A DNA stretch of 54,186 nt from Cyclobacterium qasimii M12-11B (GCF_000427295.1 NZ_ATNM01000052.1:1-54186), one strand, 5' to 3'; counted from the first letter of the stretch, positions 9,106-19,085 are shown. The notes: generated by a model from the sequence alone, not told the origin. Made by a program: numbers and translations.

Positions 9106-9822
9106 TTAGATAAGATCAAAAAGATCCTTAACTCCTGCTACTCTTTCTACTGTAAAACCTTCTCCAAACTTCACATTGATCTTATGTCCTAATTCACGAG
9201 ATCTAGCTTCAATAAAATCAAGAAATTCGGGACTGGAAATAAAACTCTCCGGTTCATTGGAGTTCGGATCATGGAATTGAGATTTAAAAGCCAGTATGCT
9301 CTCTTTTTTGATCTCCCAATAATCAGAAACATCCACAACCAAATCTGGTTCAAGGTATTGATTTTGAATATAATGGTAAACAAACTTTGGCCGCCAAGGT
9401 TCTTGGGAAACGCCATCTAATTCGGTTTCTAATTTTCTCAAGCCACTGATAAAACAAGCATGTGAAGCCAAACTACCACCTTTACCATGGTCAGGGTGCC
9501 TGTCTTCTACTGCATTGGCCAGCACTATTTCTGGTTGGTATTTACGTATTACCCTGGCAATGGCCACCTGATGATCCAAATCATCTTGGAAATAGATGTC
9601 CTTAAAACCTAGATTTTCTCTGGCGCTAAGTCCGAGGATTTTTGCTGAGGCATCAGATTCCTGCAAACGTATTTCAGGTGTTCCGCGGGTCCCCATTTCT
9701 CCTTGAGTGAGATCTAGTATTCCAACACTATATCCTTTGTCCCTATGAGATGCCAAGGTGCCACTACAAGCAAGCTCTATATCATCAGGGTGAGCAGCTA
9801 TAGCCAAAATATCCAACTTCAT
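9106..9822 (-). CDS. bshB1: Bacillithiol biosynthesis deacetylase BshB1
   Basis: A 238-residue LmbE/PIG-L-fold zinc deacetylase. The AHPDD metal motif lies at residues 10-14, followed by GTLASHRDKGYSVGILDLT, GEMGTRGTPEIR, and NAVEDRHPDHGKG (second metal and catalytic motif). It removes the acetyl group from GlcNAc-malate during synthesis of bacillithiol, the low-molecular-weight thiol of many Firmicutes and Bacteroidota. The GTRGT and DRHPDH blocks fit BshB1 better than other LmbE proteins. It lies 32 bases downstream of the M23 peptidase gene, with trxB above that. Thiol synthesis and thioredoxin reduction are thus neighbours, possibly on one transcript. Confidence 0.93.
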   Translation of the reverse strand: MKLDILAIAAHPDDIELACSGTLASHRDKGYSVGILDLTQGEMGTRGTPEIRLQESDASAKILGLSARENLGFKDIYFQDDLDHQVAIARVIRKYQPEIVLANAVEDRHPDHGKGGSLASHACFISGLRKLETELDGVSQEPWRPKFVYHYIQNQYLEPDLVVDVSDYWEIKKESILAFKSQFHDPNSNEPESFISSPEFLDFIEARSRELGHKINVKFGEGFTVERVAGVKDLFDLI

Positions 9823-9854
9823 TTTTTATAAATTTAAAATGAATTATAAAACTC

Positions 9855-10886
9855 TTATTGTATCTGTAATCGATTACCTATTCGCAATATGGTCCTGGTG
9901 CTGATCCCATTCAACCTGGTGATCTGGCTCACCCTAACACCATATCGCTGCGCTATCAATGAAAGGTTGTCTCCACTCCTTATCCTATGATAAACAGCTT
10001 CACGCATCTTTATTTCATGATCAAAGCTTTGGGCAGTTATATTATAGACTGGCGCTTTAATTCTCCCAATATCAAAATCAAAAATTTCAATAGGGTTTAT
10101 TGAAAGGCCTTTATATCGCACTTCAAAGTGAAGGTGGGGACCTGTACTTCTACCAGTACTACCTCCTAATCCTAAAACCTCACCAGCTCTAACTTCTTGA
10201 CCTACCTTTACTTCCTTTTTGGAAAGGTGTCCATACAGGGTTTCAAGCCCATTACGATGCCTTACAACTACATAGTGACCATAACCATACCTTTCATAAG
10301 AAGTAATGCGTACAATTCCATCAAATGCTGATCTCACAGGATCACCCGTGTTCAATTTGAGGTCAGTACCATGATGCCAGCGGTAATGCCTTCTACCAAA
10401 ATCTGAATTGATTTTGGTTTGATCTAATGGAGCACTCCATCCGGAACCATATAAGGAATTGTATAAATTTAAAGGTATCGTATCCTTTAATTCCCTTGGA
10501 TCAAAGTCATAACCATTGATTTTATGACTGTCCCAAAGACCGTAATATTCATATGCTGTAATCCAAATACTATCTATCAACACTTTTTCTTCCACTTCCA
10601 CCATCACATTGGTTGGTGCCCAGATAAAAGAATCATTGCTTTCACTTACCAATGATAAGCGCTTTTTTAGATCAATTTCACCTTTGAATATTAGGGCATC
10701 AGTTGCTTTTTCAAGCTCACTTCTATATTGATCTGCATCAAAAAGATCTGTACCTAAGGGAACCGAGATAGATTGTTCTACAGGACCAATGTTCTGTTTA
10801 TCAATTTTTCTTTGTTGTGCTGTAATATCAAAGTTAAGAGCGGCCCAAATTAGAAACACGAGGAACCATCGTTCTTTTAGAATCAT
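9855..10886 (-). CDS. Exported M23-family endopeptidase with C-terminal LysM domain
   Basis: The 343-residue protein starts with a signal-peptide-like segment (LVFLIWAALNFDITAQ). The M23 (lysostaphin-like) zinc peptidase domain in the middle shows the HHGTDL metal motif, YGHLSK and the HLHFEV motif. A single LysM domain closes the protein (YHRIRSGDNLSLIAQRYGV to GNRLQIQ), which would bind peptidoglycan. The probable role is cleaving or remodelling cell-wall cross-links in the periplasm. Both metal motifs are intact, so it is more likely an active enzyme than a NlpD/EnvC-type activator. It is co-oriented with trxB, 12 bases apart, and followed by bshB1. Confidence 0.93.
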   Translation of the reverse strand: MILKERWFLVFLIWAALNFDITAQQRKIDKQNIGPVEQSISVPLGTDLFDADQYRSELEKATDALIFKGEIDLKKRLSLVSESNDSFIWAPTNVMVEVEEKVLIDSIWITAYEYYGLWDSHKINGYDFDPRELKDTIPLNLYNSLYGSGWSAPLDQTKINSDFGRRHYRWHHGTDLKLNTGDPVRSAFDGIVRITSYERYGYGHYVVVRHRNGLETLYGHLSKKEVKVGQEVRAGEVLGLGGSTGRSTGPHLHFEVRYKGLSINPIEIFDFDIGRIKAPVYNITAQSFDHEIKMREAVYHRIRSGDNLSLIAQRYGVRVSQITRLNGISTRTILRIGNRLQIQ

Positions 10887-10898
10887 ATGGACTCAGAA

Positions 10899-11837
10899 CT
10901 ACTCTTGGGAAGCCAAAAACCTTTCTGCATCCAAGGCTGCCATACAACCTGTACCTGCTGCCGTTACTGCCTGCCGGTATTCGTGGTCTTGAGCATCTCC
11001 ACAAGCAAAAACGCCGGAGACATTGGTTCTTGTAGTTCCAGGTTTTGTTAAAATATAACCGTTTTCATCTGTATCAATTTGGTTTACAAAAACCGATGTA
11101 TTTGGTTGATGACCTATTGCTACAAAGAAACCCTCTACATCCAAAACACGCTCTTCACCTGAAATCCTGTTTTTAACTTTTGCACCAATTACTTCCTCTT
11201 CACCAAGAATTTCTTCCGTTTCATGGTTCCAAAGAATTTCAATTTTTGGGTTTTTCATAACCCTATTTTGCATGATTTGAGAAGCACGAAGTTCATCTCT
11301 TCTTACAATCATGTAAACTTTCTTACAGATATTGGATAGGTAACTGGCTTCTTCACAAGCAGTGTCTCCACCGCCAACGATTGCAACATCTTTTCCTCTG
11401 AAGAAAAAGCCATCACAAACTGCACAAGCAGAAACCCCTTTTCCATTGAGTCTGGTTTCACTTTCAATACCTAACCACTTGGCAGATGCACCAGTGGAAA
11501 TAATAACAGTTTCAGCTACAATTGTTTGAGTTCCATCAACAGTAACTTTAAAAGGTCTTTCACTAGCATCCATTGCGGTCACCACGCCATACCTTACATC
11601 TGTACCAAAACGCTCCGCTTGTTTTCTGAAGTCTTCCATCATTTGCGGCCCCATTACCCCGTCAGGATAACCAGGGTAATTTTCCACATCATTGGTAATG
11701 GTAAGTTGTCCTCCGGGTTGAACACCTGTATACATTATTGGAGAAAGTCCTGCTCGTGAAGCATAAATAGCAGCAGTATAGCCTGCTGGACCTGACCCGA
11801 TAATGAGTACTTTTATATTTTCTGTTTCCTTATTCAT
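10899..11837 (-). CDS. trxB: Thioredoxin reductase
   Basis: A 312-residue flavoprotein of the low-molecular-weight type. It has the FAD-binding GSGPAGYTAAIYASRAG at about 15-30, the redox pair CAVC at 138-141, the NADPH-binding GGGDTACEEA at about 155-164, and a C-terminal FAD motif GVFACGDAQDHEYRQA. It passes electrons from NADPH to thioredoxin in the cytoplasm. It heads a tight group with the M23 peptidase and bshB1. Start is the ATG at 11837; length is normal. Confidence 0.97.
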   Translation of the reverse strand: MNKETENIKVLIIGSGPAGYTAAIYASRAGLSPIMYTGVQPGGQLTITNDVENYPGYPDGVMGPQMMEDFRKQAERFGTDVRYGVVTAMDASERPFKVTVDGTQTIVAETVIISTGASAKWLGIESETRLNGKGVSACAVCDGFFFRGKDVAIVGGGDTACEEASYLSNICKKVYMIVRRDELRASQIMQNRVMKNPKIEILWNHETEEILGEEEVIGAKVKNRISGEERVLDVEGFFVAIGHQPNTSVFVNQIDTDENGYILTKPGTTRTNVSGVFACGDAQDHEYRQAVTAAGTGCMAALDAERFLASQE

Positions 11838-11943
11838 TGCTTTATTAATTATTCACTATAACTCGAAAATGAAATCCTTCCGAATACTAACGCTATAGAA
11901 AAACAAAAAGGTTTACTTCTCGAGTTTTTTTTGTTGGATATAA

Positions 11944-11966
11944 AAAAAGGGCAAAGAGCCCTTTTT
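11944..11966 (-). terminator. Intrinsic terminator of rpoD
   Basis: The hairpin AAAAAGGGC / GCCCTTTTT with loop AAAGA is followed on the minus strand by a T run. It lies about 25 bases beyond the rpoD stop and separates rpoD from trxB. Confidence 0.85.
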
Positions 11967-11990
11967 AAATTTTCTACTTTGTCTAATAAG

Positions 11991-12854
11991 TTACCCCAGA
12001 TAAGGCTTCAAAGTTTTACTTCTACTAGTATGTCTTAATCGTCTGATCGCTTTTTCTTTAATCTGCCTAACCCTTTCACGGGTAAGATTAAACTTCTCGC
12101 CGATCTCCTCTAAAGTCATTGCATGTTCTCCATTCAATCCGAAATATAGGGTGATGACATCCGCTTCCCTTTGGGTAAGCGTAGACAATGCCCTTTGTAC
12201 TTCTTTTCTCAGGGAATCATTCATCAAACCATCATCTGGCTTAGTTTCTCCATCATTCTCCAAAACATCAAGTAGGCTATTTTCCTCTCCTTGTACGAAA
12301 GGAGCATCCATAGACACATGTCTTCCAGAAATTTTCATGGTATCCACCACTTCTCCTGCAGTCACTTCAAGTACTTCAGCGAGCTCTTCAGGTGACGGTT
12401 CCCTTTCAAACTTTTGTTCAAGTTCAGAGAATGTTTTACTGATTTTGTTAAGAGAACCCACTCTGTTAAGTGGAAGTCTTACAATTCTGGATTGCTCAGC
12501 CAATGCTTGAAGAATGGATTGACGAATCCACCATACAGCATAAGAAATAAATTTAAAACCCCTGGTTTCATCAAATCTTTGGGCGGCTTTAATCAAACCA
12601 AGGTTACCCTCGTTGATCAAGTCTCCCAGTGATAAACCTTGATTTTGATATTGCTTGGCAACGGAGACAACAAATCTAAGATTGGCTTTGGTTAATTTCT
12701 CCAAGGCCAATTGGTCTCCTTCACGGATCCTTTTGGCCAAAACCACTTCTTCATCCGCTGTCAATAAATCTACCTTACCTATCTCTTGAAGGTATTTATC
12801 CAGAGATTGACTTTCTCTGTTGGTAATCTGTTTACTGATTTTAAGCTGCCTCAT
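11991..12854 (-). CDS. rpoD: Primary sigma factor RpoD/SigA (short Bacteroidota type)
   Basis: The 287-residue protein has sigma-70 regions 1.2 to 4 and no region 1.1, the form usual for the Bacteroidota housekeeping sigma factor. Visible blocks are [20 protein letters not shown] (1.2), the region 2 core [20 protein letters not shown] with [10 protein letters not shown] (2.3-2.4), region 3, and the region 4 helix-turn-helix [20 protein letters not shown]. It recognises the TTTG/TAnnTTTG promoters seen elsewhere in this window. It follows pnp on the same strand with a large palindrome between them. Confidence 0.95.
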   Translation of the reverse strand: MRQLKISKQITNRESQSLDKYLQEIGKVDLLTADEEVVLAKRIREGDQLALEKLTKANLRFVVSVAKQYQNQGLSLGDLINEGNLGLIKAAQRFDETRGFKFISYAVWWIRQSILQALAEQSRIVRLPLNRVGSLNKISKTFSELEQKFEREPSPEELAEVLEVTAGEVVDTMKISGRHVSMDAPFVQGEENSLLDVLENDGETKPDDGLMNDSLRKEVQRALSTLTQREADVITLYFGLNGEHAMTLEEIGEKFNLTRERVRQIKEKAIRRLRHTSRSKTLKPYLG

Positions 12855-12899
12855 TCAATTTTATTGATTTTTTTTTAACGCATTGATAACAGATGTTTC

Positions 12900-12941
12900 C
12901 TGAATAATAGTTCATTTTTTAAAATATGAGCTATTATTCAG
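12900..12941 (-). repeat. Large palindrome between pnp and rpoD
   Basis: A 42-base inverted repeat with 16-bp arms (12900-12915 and 12926-12941, one G.U pair) and a 10-base AT loop. It begins about 15 bases after the pnp stop on the minus strand. No T-run follows, so it is not a standard intrinsic terminator. It may protect the 3' end of the pnp message, or be a processing site or a protein-binding site before rpoD. Confidence 0.75.
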
Positions 12942-12956
12942 AATACTTCCAGCTTA

Positions 12957-15089
12957 TTAGTCCTTTCTTTCCGGTTTAGGCAACAATGCTTTTCTGGACA
13001 ATTTATATTTCCCTGTTTTTCTATCTACATCAATCAGTTTCACAGCAATTTCCTCGCCAGATTCTAAAACTCCATCCATAGACTCAAGTCTTTCCCACTT
13101 GATTTCAGAAATATGCAACAAGCCATCCTTGCCAGGCATAAATTCTACAAAGGCGCCAAACGGCATAATGTTTTTAACTTTACCAGTATAAGTCTCGCCT
13201 ATTTCTGGTTGTGCTACGATTGCTTTAAGTCTTGCAATAGCGGCATCCATTGAATCCTGGTTATTAGAGAAAATATTGATTTTTCCCTGATTGTCCACTT
13301 CCTCTATGATGATAGTGGCACCTGAATCTTTTTGAATTTCTTGAATTACTTTACCTCCGGGTCCAATAACAGCTCCGATTAATTCCTTAGGAATCATCAT
13401 GTTATAAGATCTAGGCGTATGAGGTTTGAATTCAGGCCTGGCGGTAGAAAGTGTTTTGTTTATTTCATCAAGTATATGCAATCTGCCTTTTCTAGCTTGA
13501 TAAAGCGCTTCCTTAAGCACTTCATAGTCTAGGCCCTCAACTTTAAGGTCCATCTGACAAGCTGTAATACCTTTGGCAGTACCTGTTACTTTAAAGTCCA
13601 TGTCTCCCAAATGATCTTCATCACCCAAGATATCAGATAAGATGGTATAGTTACCAGTCTTCGTATCAGAAATCATTCCCATCGCAATTCCTGTTACCGG
13701 GCTTTTGATAGCAATACCAGCGTCCATTAGGGCCAATGATCCTGCACAGACCGTAGCCATAGAGGAAGAACCATTTGATTCTAATATATCAGAAACGATA
13801 CGGATAGTATATGGGTTGTCAGCTGGAGCTGGCAATACTTTTTTAAGCGCTCTCATGGCTAAATTACCATGACCTACTTCTCTTCTTCCTGGTCCCCTGT
13901 TCATTTTTACCTCACCTGTACTGAAACCTGGGAAGTTATAATGCAAGAAGAATTTATTGTAACCAGACAAAACTGCTCCATCTACCATTTGCTCATCAAG
14001 CTTGGTACCTAAAGTACAAGTAGTGATAGATTGGGTCTCACCTCTGGTGAAAACAGCAGATCCATGCGCAGAAGGCAAGTAATCAACTACAGACCAGATA
14101 GGTCTGATTTCGTCAGGGTTTCTACCATCAAGTCTCTTTTTCTCGATTAGCGTGAAATTTCTGGCAGCTTCTTTATAAACTTTACCGAAATACTTTCCGA
14201 TAAGACGTTCGTCATATTCATGATCTTCACCAAGGCTTTCGATAAAAGCATCTTTAATGCCTTTGGTAAGGTCTGAACGTTGTTGTTTAATGGCAATCTG
14301 TCTGCTGACCACTTCATATAAGCTGTCATAAACATCTGCCTTAATTTTATCAAATAAAGCTTCGTCATTTACTTCATGACTGTAAGCTCTTTTTTCTTCT
14401 TTCCCAACTAGCTTGGTAAGCTCTTTCTGAACTTTACAGTGCTTTTTGATTTCTTCATGGCCAAATTGTAAAGCTTCAACCATTTCATCTTCTGAAACTT
14501 CATCACCTTCACCTTCTACCATGAGGATAAATTCCTCAGAACCTGCAACGATCAACTCCAAAGAAGCCTTCTCTAAATCAGATGGCTTAGGATTGATGAA
14601 AAGTTCACCATCAATTTTAGCTACCCTTACTTCTGAAATTGGTCCATTGAAAGGAATGTCTGATACAGCTAGTGCTGCTGATGCAGCTAATCCTGCTAGA
14701 CAATCTGGTAACACGTCTTCATCATAAGACATCAACGTGATACTAATATTAGTGTCAGCATGGTAGTCGTCAGGAAAAATAGGCCTGATGGCTCTGTCAA
14801 CCATTCTACTGATCAAGATTTCGTAATCAGATAATCTTCCTTCTCTTTTTAAAAATCCTCCAGGGATTTTACCTGAAGAAGCGAATTTCTCCTGGTAATC
14901 AACAGACATAGGTAGGAAATCTACCCCGTCACCTGCTTCTTTTTTAGTTACTACGGTAGCTAATAGAATAGCTTTGCCCATCTTAATTACGACAGCACCA
15001 TCAGCCTGCTTGGCCAATGCACCTGTCTCTATGATTATTTCCCTACCATCTTCAAGAGTGATAGTTTTTGAAATTGTATTTGGTAACAT
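12957..15089 (-). CDS. pnp: Polyribonucleotide nucleotidyltransferase (PNPase)
   Basis: The 710-residue enzyme degrades RNA 3' to 5' by phosphorolysis. Two RNase PH-like domains are present ([24 protein letters not shown] in the first; [21 protein letters not shown] and the [11 protein letters not shown] block in the second), followed by a KH domain ([17 protein letters not shown]) and a C-terminal S1 domain ([28 protein letters not shown]). All parts of the family are present at normal length. It follows rpsO on the same strand with a hairpin between, the arrangement known from Escherichia coli. Confidence 0.97.
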   Translation of the reverse strand: MLPNTISKTITLEDGREIIIETGALAKQADGAVVIKMGKAILLATVVTKKEAGDGVDFLPMSVDYQEKFASSGKIPGGFLKREGRLSDYEILISRMVDRAIRPIFPDDYHADTNISITLMSYDEDVLPDCLAGLAASAALAVSDIPFNGPISEVRVAKIDGELFINPKPSDLEKASLELIVAGSEEFILMVEGEGDEVSEDEMVEALQFGHEEIKKHCKVQKELTKLVGKEEKRAYSHEVNDEALFDKIKADVYDSLYEVVSRQIAIKQQRSDLTKGIKDAFIESLGEDHEYDERLIGKYFGKVYKEAARNFTLIEKKRLDGRNPDEIRPIWSVVDYLPSAHGSAVFTRGETQSITTCTLGTKLDEQMVDGAVLSGYNKFFLHYNFPGFSTGEVKMNRGPGRREVGHGNLAMRALKKVLPAPADNPYTIRIVSDILESNGSSSMATVCAGSLALMDAGIAIKSPVTGIAMGMISDTKTGNYTILSDILGDEDHLGDMDFKVTGTAKGITACQMDLKVEGLDYEVLKEALYQARKGRLHILDEINKTLSTARPEFKPHTPRSYNMMIPKELIGAVIGPGGKVIQEIQKDSGATIIIEEVDNQGKINIFSNNQDSMDAAIARLKAIVAQPEIGETYTGKVKNIMPFGAFVEFMPGKDGLLHISEIKWERLESMDGVLESGEEIAVKLIDVDRKTGKYKLSRKALLPKPERKD

Positions 15090-15159
15090 ATACTTTTGAG
15101 TATGTAAAGTGTATAGTTTTAAAAATAAGGCTTAATAACAGAAGGAAGTAAAAAAGTAA

Positions 15160-15180
15160 GGTTCCTTAAAACAAGGAACC
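15160..15180 (-). terminator. Hairpin between rpsO and pnp
   Basis: An 8-bp stem (GGTTCCTT / AAGGAACC) with a 5-base loop ends about 10 bases after the rpsO stop. On the minus strand it is followed by TTAC and six T residues. It could terminate part of rpsO transcription or be an RNA-processing point before pnp. Confidence 0.7.
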
Positions 15181-15190
15181 CTACAAGTTA

Positions 15191-15466
15191 TTATTTACGG
15201 ATACCGAGGTCAGCGATTACATTTCTGTATCTCTCAATATCAATCTTGATCAGGTAATTGAGCAAACTTCTTCTTTTACCTACTAGTTTCAACAAACCTT
15301 TTCTACTTGAATGGTCTTTTTTGTTGGTCTTCAAGTGTTCAGTCAGGTGCTTGATCCTGTAAGTAAACAGGGCAATTTGTGATTCAGGAGACCCTGTATC
15401 AGTTTCTGACTTCAACCGACCATGATTTTGGAATAGTTCTACTTTTTCTTCTTTCGCTAAATACAT
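15191..15466 (-). CDS. rpsO: 30S ribosomal protein S15
   Basis: At 91 residues it has the normal length. The family core is [44 protein letters not shown], interrupted nowhere, ending in [22 protein letters not shown]15 is a primary 16S rRNA binder of the small subunit. The gene sits between the LptF/G permease (63 bases upstream) and pnp. A CATATTTG box (15481-15474) just before the ATG may be a promoter with a very short leader. Confidence 0.98.
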   Translation of the reverse strand: MYLAKEEKVELFQNHGRLKSETDTGSPESQIALFTYRIKHLTEHLKTNKKDHSSRKGLLKLVGKRRSLLNYLIKIDIERYRNVIADLGIRK

Positions 15467-15529
15467 GCTTAGTCAAATATGTTGTTAAATTTTTTAAAAC
15501 AGAGCCAAAGGTAGCTGTTTTATTCCAAA

Positions 15530-17353
15530 TTATAAAACATCTTCTTTTAACTTTTTTCTTCGAACCTTTTGCTGGTAAAATTTAACCAGCTTTTCCCAAA
15601 AACCCAAATAAAAATCTGGCTCGAATAACCTGGCATCTTTCCGTGCCTGCTTTAAGAAAAACAGTCCAAAAGGAATCAAGGCAAGGTTGGAGAAGAAAGT
15701 CCCGAACAAGGGGTCTGATATCCCTTCCTTCGCCCACTTTTCGCCTGTAATGGTCAACATATAATACATGATGAAGAAAATAATCGACAACAATACAGGC
15801 ATTCCTAAGCCCCCTTTTTTTATAATGGCCCCCAAGGGAGCTCCTATCATAAACATCACAAAACAAGCCAAAGACTGGGTATATTTCTGGTACCAGGCTA
15901 CTTTAAAATTTCGGTAATTCCGCATCACTTCATTGATCCGGGCTTTATTGGTGGTGAAATTATTTTTTATGTTCCTGGCTGTAGTCAATCCTACTGAGGC
16001 CATGGAAGTGCTGTAGCGCGGCGTCAAGAGCAATGAATCCAACCTTTGTTCCTGCGCGGGCGATAGCTCTTGTAATACGGGCACTTCGGTTTTCAGGCCA
16101 CTGCTTTTGTTAATCTCCCGCAAATCAGGTTCATTCCGTTCCTGATTTACAGTCAAATTACCCGAGCTATCATTTGATTGACCAGGGGGTTTGATGTCCG
16201 TTACAGGTTTTTGAGCATCATTTCGCTGACCTGCTGAGGCTAATAAAGTATCTGATTTGGTTGTAGATGTATCAATTGTGGCACGATTGGCAGCACTTGA
16301 CTCACTTGATGAGGTAGTATCAATCTGACCTTCCGGATCTTTAGGTTGGCCATTTTCATCATTTTGCTGTTCTGCAAGGTACTTAAGGTTTTTAAGGGAA
16401 TCGGTTTCCATTTTTTTATCCACAATATCTTTTGGAGGAACCAACTTTCTTGATCTTCCAAAATAATTATAGGAGGCTTCGGTGTTGGCATAATTAAAAT
16501 AATACCAATGGTTAAGCTCTCTATTCATAGAATCAAGGTCTACCCGTATCTCACCAATGTTTTTTATGGATTTACTGTTGGACCATAAATTTTCCGGCGT
16601 TCTTTTGAGATCAAAAGCGTCCAGACTAAAAATCATTTCATTGGTCTCAAATTTATTCCGGCTAAAGGCCTGTGGAACATTTCGCCCTCCTCTTTTACCA
16701 GTTCCTTCCTGGTAACTATTGCCTTGATACAAAGTCAACATTATGTACCGGTCGTTAAAGAAGGGTTCCATCCTTCCTGAATCGGCCGTAATGACATGTA
16801 GGTTTCCCTGGCCTGAGGTATGATCATAGATGAGCACTTCTTTAAGTCGTACCTCATCAAGCTTAGAATTAACTTTGATACTGTAGCCAGGAATTCCATT
16901 GTAAAACACCCCTTCTTTGATATCAAAGGCAGGAGATTTCATTCGGATATCATACAGCAGACTGAAAGTTTTGAGATTTACGCGGGGAACGATGAAATTA
17001 TTGGACAAGAATGCCATTACTGTGACCATGGCCACAAACACCCCAATTGGGAGCATGGTCCTGTTTAATGAGATACCACTACTTTTTATGGCTGTCAATT
17101 CGAAGTGCTCTCCAAGGTTGCCAAAAGTCATTAGGGAGGAAAGCAATACTGCTAAAGGGAGGGCCATTGGAGATATGCTTATGACAAAATAACCGATAAG
17201 TTCCATGTACACCATAAAGGGTAGGTCTTTACCGAAAATTTCGTCAAAATATTTAAGCATATTTACCGTGAGCAAAATAAAATCTACCACGATAAAAGTA
17301 AGCAGGAAAGGACTGAGGAATGACCCCAATACTAGCTTATCTAATTTTTTCAT
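15530..17353 (-). CDS. LptF/LptG-family permease (YjgP/YjgQ)
   Basis: The 607-residue inner-membrane protein belongs to the family that, with the ATPase LptB, extracts lipopolysaccharide and passes it to the Lpt bridge. Transmembrane helices are visible at the N-terminus (LGSFLSPFLLTFIVVDFILLTVNML and following) and three more near the C-terminus (ACFVMFMIGAPLGAIIKKGG, PVLLSIIFFIMYYMLTITGE, NLALIPFGLFFL). The periplasmic part is longer than in enterobacteria and has a Ser/Thr/Asp/Asn-rich low-complexity insert at about 310-420. That insert is common in Bacteroidota homologues but is not a known domain. A TTG at 17356 is in frame; the ATG at 17353 is preferred. LptF and LptG cannot be told apart here. 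Confidence 0.9.
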   Translation of the reverse strand: MKKLDKLVLGSFLSPFLLTFIVVDFILLTVNMLKYFDEIFGKDLPFMVYMELIGYFVISISPMALPLAVLLSSLMTFGNLGEHFELTAIKSSGISLNRTMLPIGVFVAMVTVMAFLSNNFIVPRVNLKTFSLLYDIRMKSPAFDIKEGVFYNGIPGYSIKVNSKLDEVRLKEVLIYDHTSGQGNLHVITADSGRMEPFFNDRYIMLTLYQGNSYQEGTGKRGGRNVPQAFSRNKFETNEMIFSLDAFDLKRTPENLWSNSKSIKNIGEIRVDLDSMNRELNHWYYFNYANTEASYNYFGRSRKLVPPKDIVDKKMETDSLKNLKYLAEQQNDENGQPKDPEGQIDTTSSSESSAANRATIDTSTTKSDTLLASAGQRNDAQKPVTDIKPPGQSNDSSGNLTVNQERNEPDLREINKSSGLKTEVPVLQELSPAQEQRLDSLLLTPRYSTSMASVGLTTARNIKNNFTTNKARINEVMRNYRNFKVAWYQKYTQSLACFVMFMIGAPLGAIIKKGGLGMPVLLSIIFFIMYYMLTITGEKWAKEGISDPLFGTFFSNLALIPFGLFFLKQARKDARLFEPDFYLGFWEKLVKFYQQKVRRKKLKEDVL

Positions 17354-17601
17354 CAAATGCCTTTACTTTTCATTTATTAACACGCCTAGACAATTGCCAT
17401 TTCATAGGAGTGAAGAAATTATCTCAAAATCAGTTTATGTTGCTGTTTGGGTATCAAGCCCAACAGTACTTTACCCAATCCTACACTTGACCTGATTCTC
17501 AAGTAAACCCAATGCAACCAACAATTCTTCTGGCTTACACCTGGTTTAAAGACGAAGCAAAATTGAACATATTATGTTAAAAATGATAATTATAACGCAC
17601 T

Positions 17602-18003
17602 TTATCCTCCAATTATCTCTTTAAGTGAACCAATCAATCCCTCCCAAATTGAGTGCTGCTCCTGCTCATCATAGGCATCACCATATTCGATCACTCTCAG
17701 GTAAAAAGTCTGGGTTAATTCATTTTCATCAAGTCTAAACTCAATGAATGGATGGTCTATCTCCTCATCTTCCTCTTCACCGGGTTCAAAGAACTCAAAT
17801 TTAACATGGTGGTTTAGTCGCATGATTACGGCACGTGCATAATGGTTCTCTCCGTCGTAAATGAAATTAAAGACTTTATCCTCATTTATGACCACATCAT
17901 CAGCAAACCATTGAGACAAACCACTGGCAGAACTTAGATATGGATAAATAATCTTTTTGGAGCTATTTATCTGATAATCTGAAACAAATTTAATTTTCTC
18001 CAT
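17602..18003 (-). CDS. START-like domain protein
   Basis: A 133-residue cytoplasmic protein of the SRPBCC/START-like fold, recognised from MEKIKFVSDYQINSSKKIIYPYLS, the SGLSQWFADDV block typical of AHSA1-like proteins, an acidic loop EEEDEEIDHPFIEFRLDE, and the final helix IWEGLIGSLKEIIGG. It is a conserved Bacteroidota family with no assigned function. The fold suggests binding of a hydrophobic ligand or a protein. It is monocistronic between the LptF/G gene and tRNA-Met, which is on the other strand. Confidence 0.85.
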   Translation of the reverse strand: MEKIKFVSDYQINSSKKIIYPYLSSASGLSQWFADDVVINEDKVFNFIYDGENHYARAVIMRLNHHVKFEFFEPGEEEDEEIDHPFIEFRLDENELTQTFYLRVIEYGDAYDEQEQHSIWEGLIGSLKEIIGG

Positions 18004-18051
18004 GGCCTTTGTATTTCTTGTTGTAAAAAGTGATTTTTTTTAGGTACTTGA

Positions 18052-18083
18052 TTTGCAATTCAAGGATTATACTTACATATTTG
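18052..18083 (+). promoter_or_regulatory. Bacteroidota-type promoter of tRNA-Met
   Basis: TTTG (18052-18055) and CATATTTG (18076-18083; one mismatch to TAnnTTTG) are 20 bases apart. The start of transcription would fall within about 5 bases of the tRNA 5' end. Confidence 0.6.
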
Positions 18084-18094
18084 CATTCCCAATT

Positions 18095-18171
18095 GGCGAG
18101 GTAGCTCAGATGGTTAGAGCGCAGGATTCATAACCCTGAGGTCAGGGGTTCAACTCCCCTCCTCGCTACCA
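18095..18171 (+). tRNA. tRNA-Met (anticodon CAU, probably elongator)
   Basis: The 77-nt cloverleaf with an encoded CCA end has acceptor GGCGAGG/CCTCGCT (G1.U72 wobble), D stem GCTC/GAGC, anticodon stem CAGGA/CCCTG with an A31.C39 mismatch around loop TTCATAA (CAT), and T stem AGGGG/CCCCT. A G at position 1 argues against the initiator. The CAT anticodon could also belong to a lysidine-modified tRNA-Ile, which sequence alone does not exclude. It encodes its CCA, unlike the tRNA-Thr of this window. Confidence 0.93.
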
Positions 18172-18173
18172 AC

Positions 18174-18208
18174 AAAAAGGTCTCTTATTTTTAAGAGGCC
18201 TTTTTTTA
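18174..18208 (+). terminator. Intrinsic terminator of tRNA-Met
   Basis: A 12-bp stem (AAAGGTCTCTTA with TAAGAGGCCTTT, one T.G pair) is followed by a T run, starting directly after the CCA end. Confidence 0.88.
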
Positions 18209-18404
18209 TGTGCCTTCCCTCCTACACAGCTGAAAATTAAAACTTTACCCAATAAATTGAAGGAATACGAACAAATTGCTTTTTTCTTCTCTTTCATGGT
18301 TAATATTTGGATACACACATTCACCTTCCAAAAGGTAAGTAAACCATAAGTAATATAAGGAAAAATTCAAAAAATAAACCTCTTTTAAAAAATGAAGGCA
18401 TAAA

Positions 18405-18428
18405 AAAAACCCTCCGAAGAGGGTTTTT
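18405..18428 (-). terminator. Intrinsic terminator of the thrS-infC-rpmI-rplT operon
   Basis: A perfect hairpin AAAAACCCTC / GAGGGTTTTT with loop CGAA is followed by a run of eight T residues on the minus strand. It lies about 20 bases after the rplT stop. Confidence 0.92.
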
Positions 18429-18448
18429 CAATATCGCTTGTACTAATC

Positions 18449-18793
18449 TTATTTAACTTTTTCAAGGATAGCTTTAAAAGCTACCGGATGATTCATTGCA
18501 AGATCTGCAAGTACTTTTCTATTAAGATCAATCTCTGCTTTTTTCAACATTCCCATAAACTGAGAGTAGCTAACGCCATATTGTCTGGCTCCTGCATTGA
18601 TTCTTTGAATCCAAAGTGCTCTGAATTCTCTTTTCTTTACTTTTCTATCCCTGTAAGCATATTGAAGTCCTTTTTCGTACTTGTTCTTTGCTACAGTCCA
18701 AACGTTTTTCCCTCTTCCGAAGTAACCTTTGGTTGCTTTTAATACTTTTTTTCTCCTAGCTCTTGAAGCTACTGAATTGACCGATCTTGGCAT
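18449..18793 (-). CDS. rplT: 50S ribosomal protein L20
   Basis: The 114-residue protein is normal in length and start ([19 protein letters not shown]). The family blocks [34 protein letters not shown] and [24 protein letters not shown] are visible. L20 binds 23S rRNA early in large-subunit assembly. It is the last gene of the thrS operon and is followed by a strong terminator. In other phyla L20 represses its own operon; no L20-site-like structure was recognised here. Confidence 0.98.
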   Translation of the reverse strand: MPRSVNSVASRARRKKVLKATKGYFGRGKNVWTVAKNKYEKGLQYAYRDRKVKKREFRALWIQRINAGARQYGVSYSQFMGMLKKAEIDLNRKVLADLAMNHPVAFKAILEKVK

Positions 18794-18890
18794 TTTTGTT
18801 TTAGTTTTTGACTTTTGGTGCTTTCAGTTTTTCTGAAAAGGCTTGTAAACCAAAGGCCTGGTGAATTAAATAACCTGATTAATTTTTAGA

Positions 18891-19085
18891 TTAGATTCTT
18901 AGCATTGCTTTTACTCTGCCCTCATCTGACTCATGTACAGCTCCCATTTTAGTAAGATTTCTCTTCCTTTTGGTAGACTTTTTAGTCAAAATGTGGCTTT
19001 TAAAAGCATGCTTCCTTCTTATCTTTCCAGACGCAGAAAGCTTGAACCTTTTCTTTGCGCTGGATTTAGTTTTAACTTTTGGCAT
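18891..19085 (-). CDS. rpmI: 50S ribosomal protein L35
   Basis: A basic protein of 64 residues starting [20 protein letters not shown], with [25 protein letters not shown] typical of L35. The frame is open 17 codons further upstream (to 19136), but that extension overlaps the end of infC and has no family similarity. The ATG at 19085 is therefore the start. It lies between infC and rplT as in most bacteria. Confidence 0.97.
   Translation of the reverse strand: MPKVKTKSSAKKRFKLSASGKIRRKHAFKSHILTKKSTKRKRNLTKMGAVHESDEGRVKAMLRI

Noticed and set aside
12900..12941. Intrinsic terminator of pnp
   Set aside because: The hairpin is strong but no T-run follows it on the minus strand.
18095..18171. 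Initiator tRNA-fMet
   Set aside because: It has G1 paired with U72 rather than the unpaired C1 of bacterial initiators, and the anticodon stem lacks the three G-C pairs.
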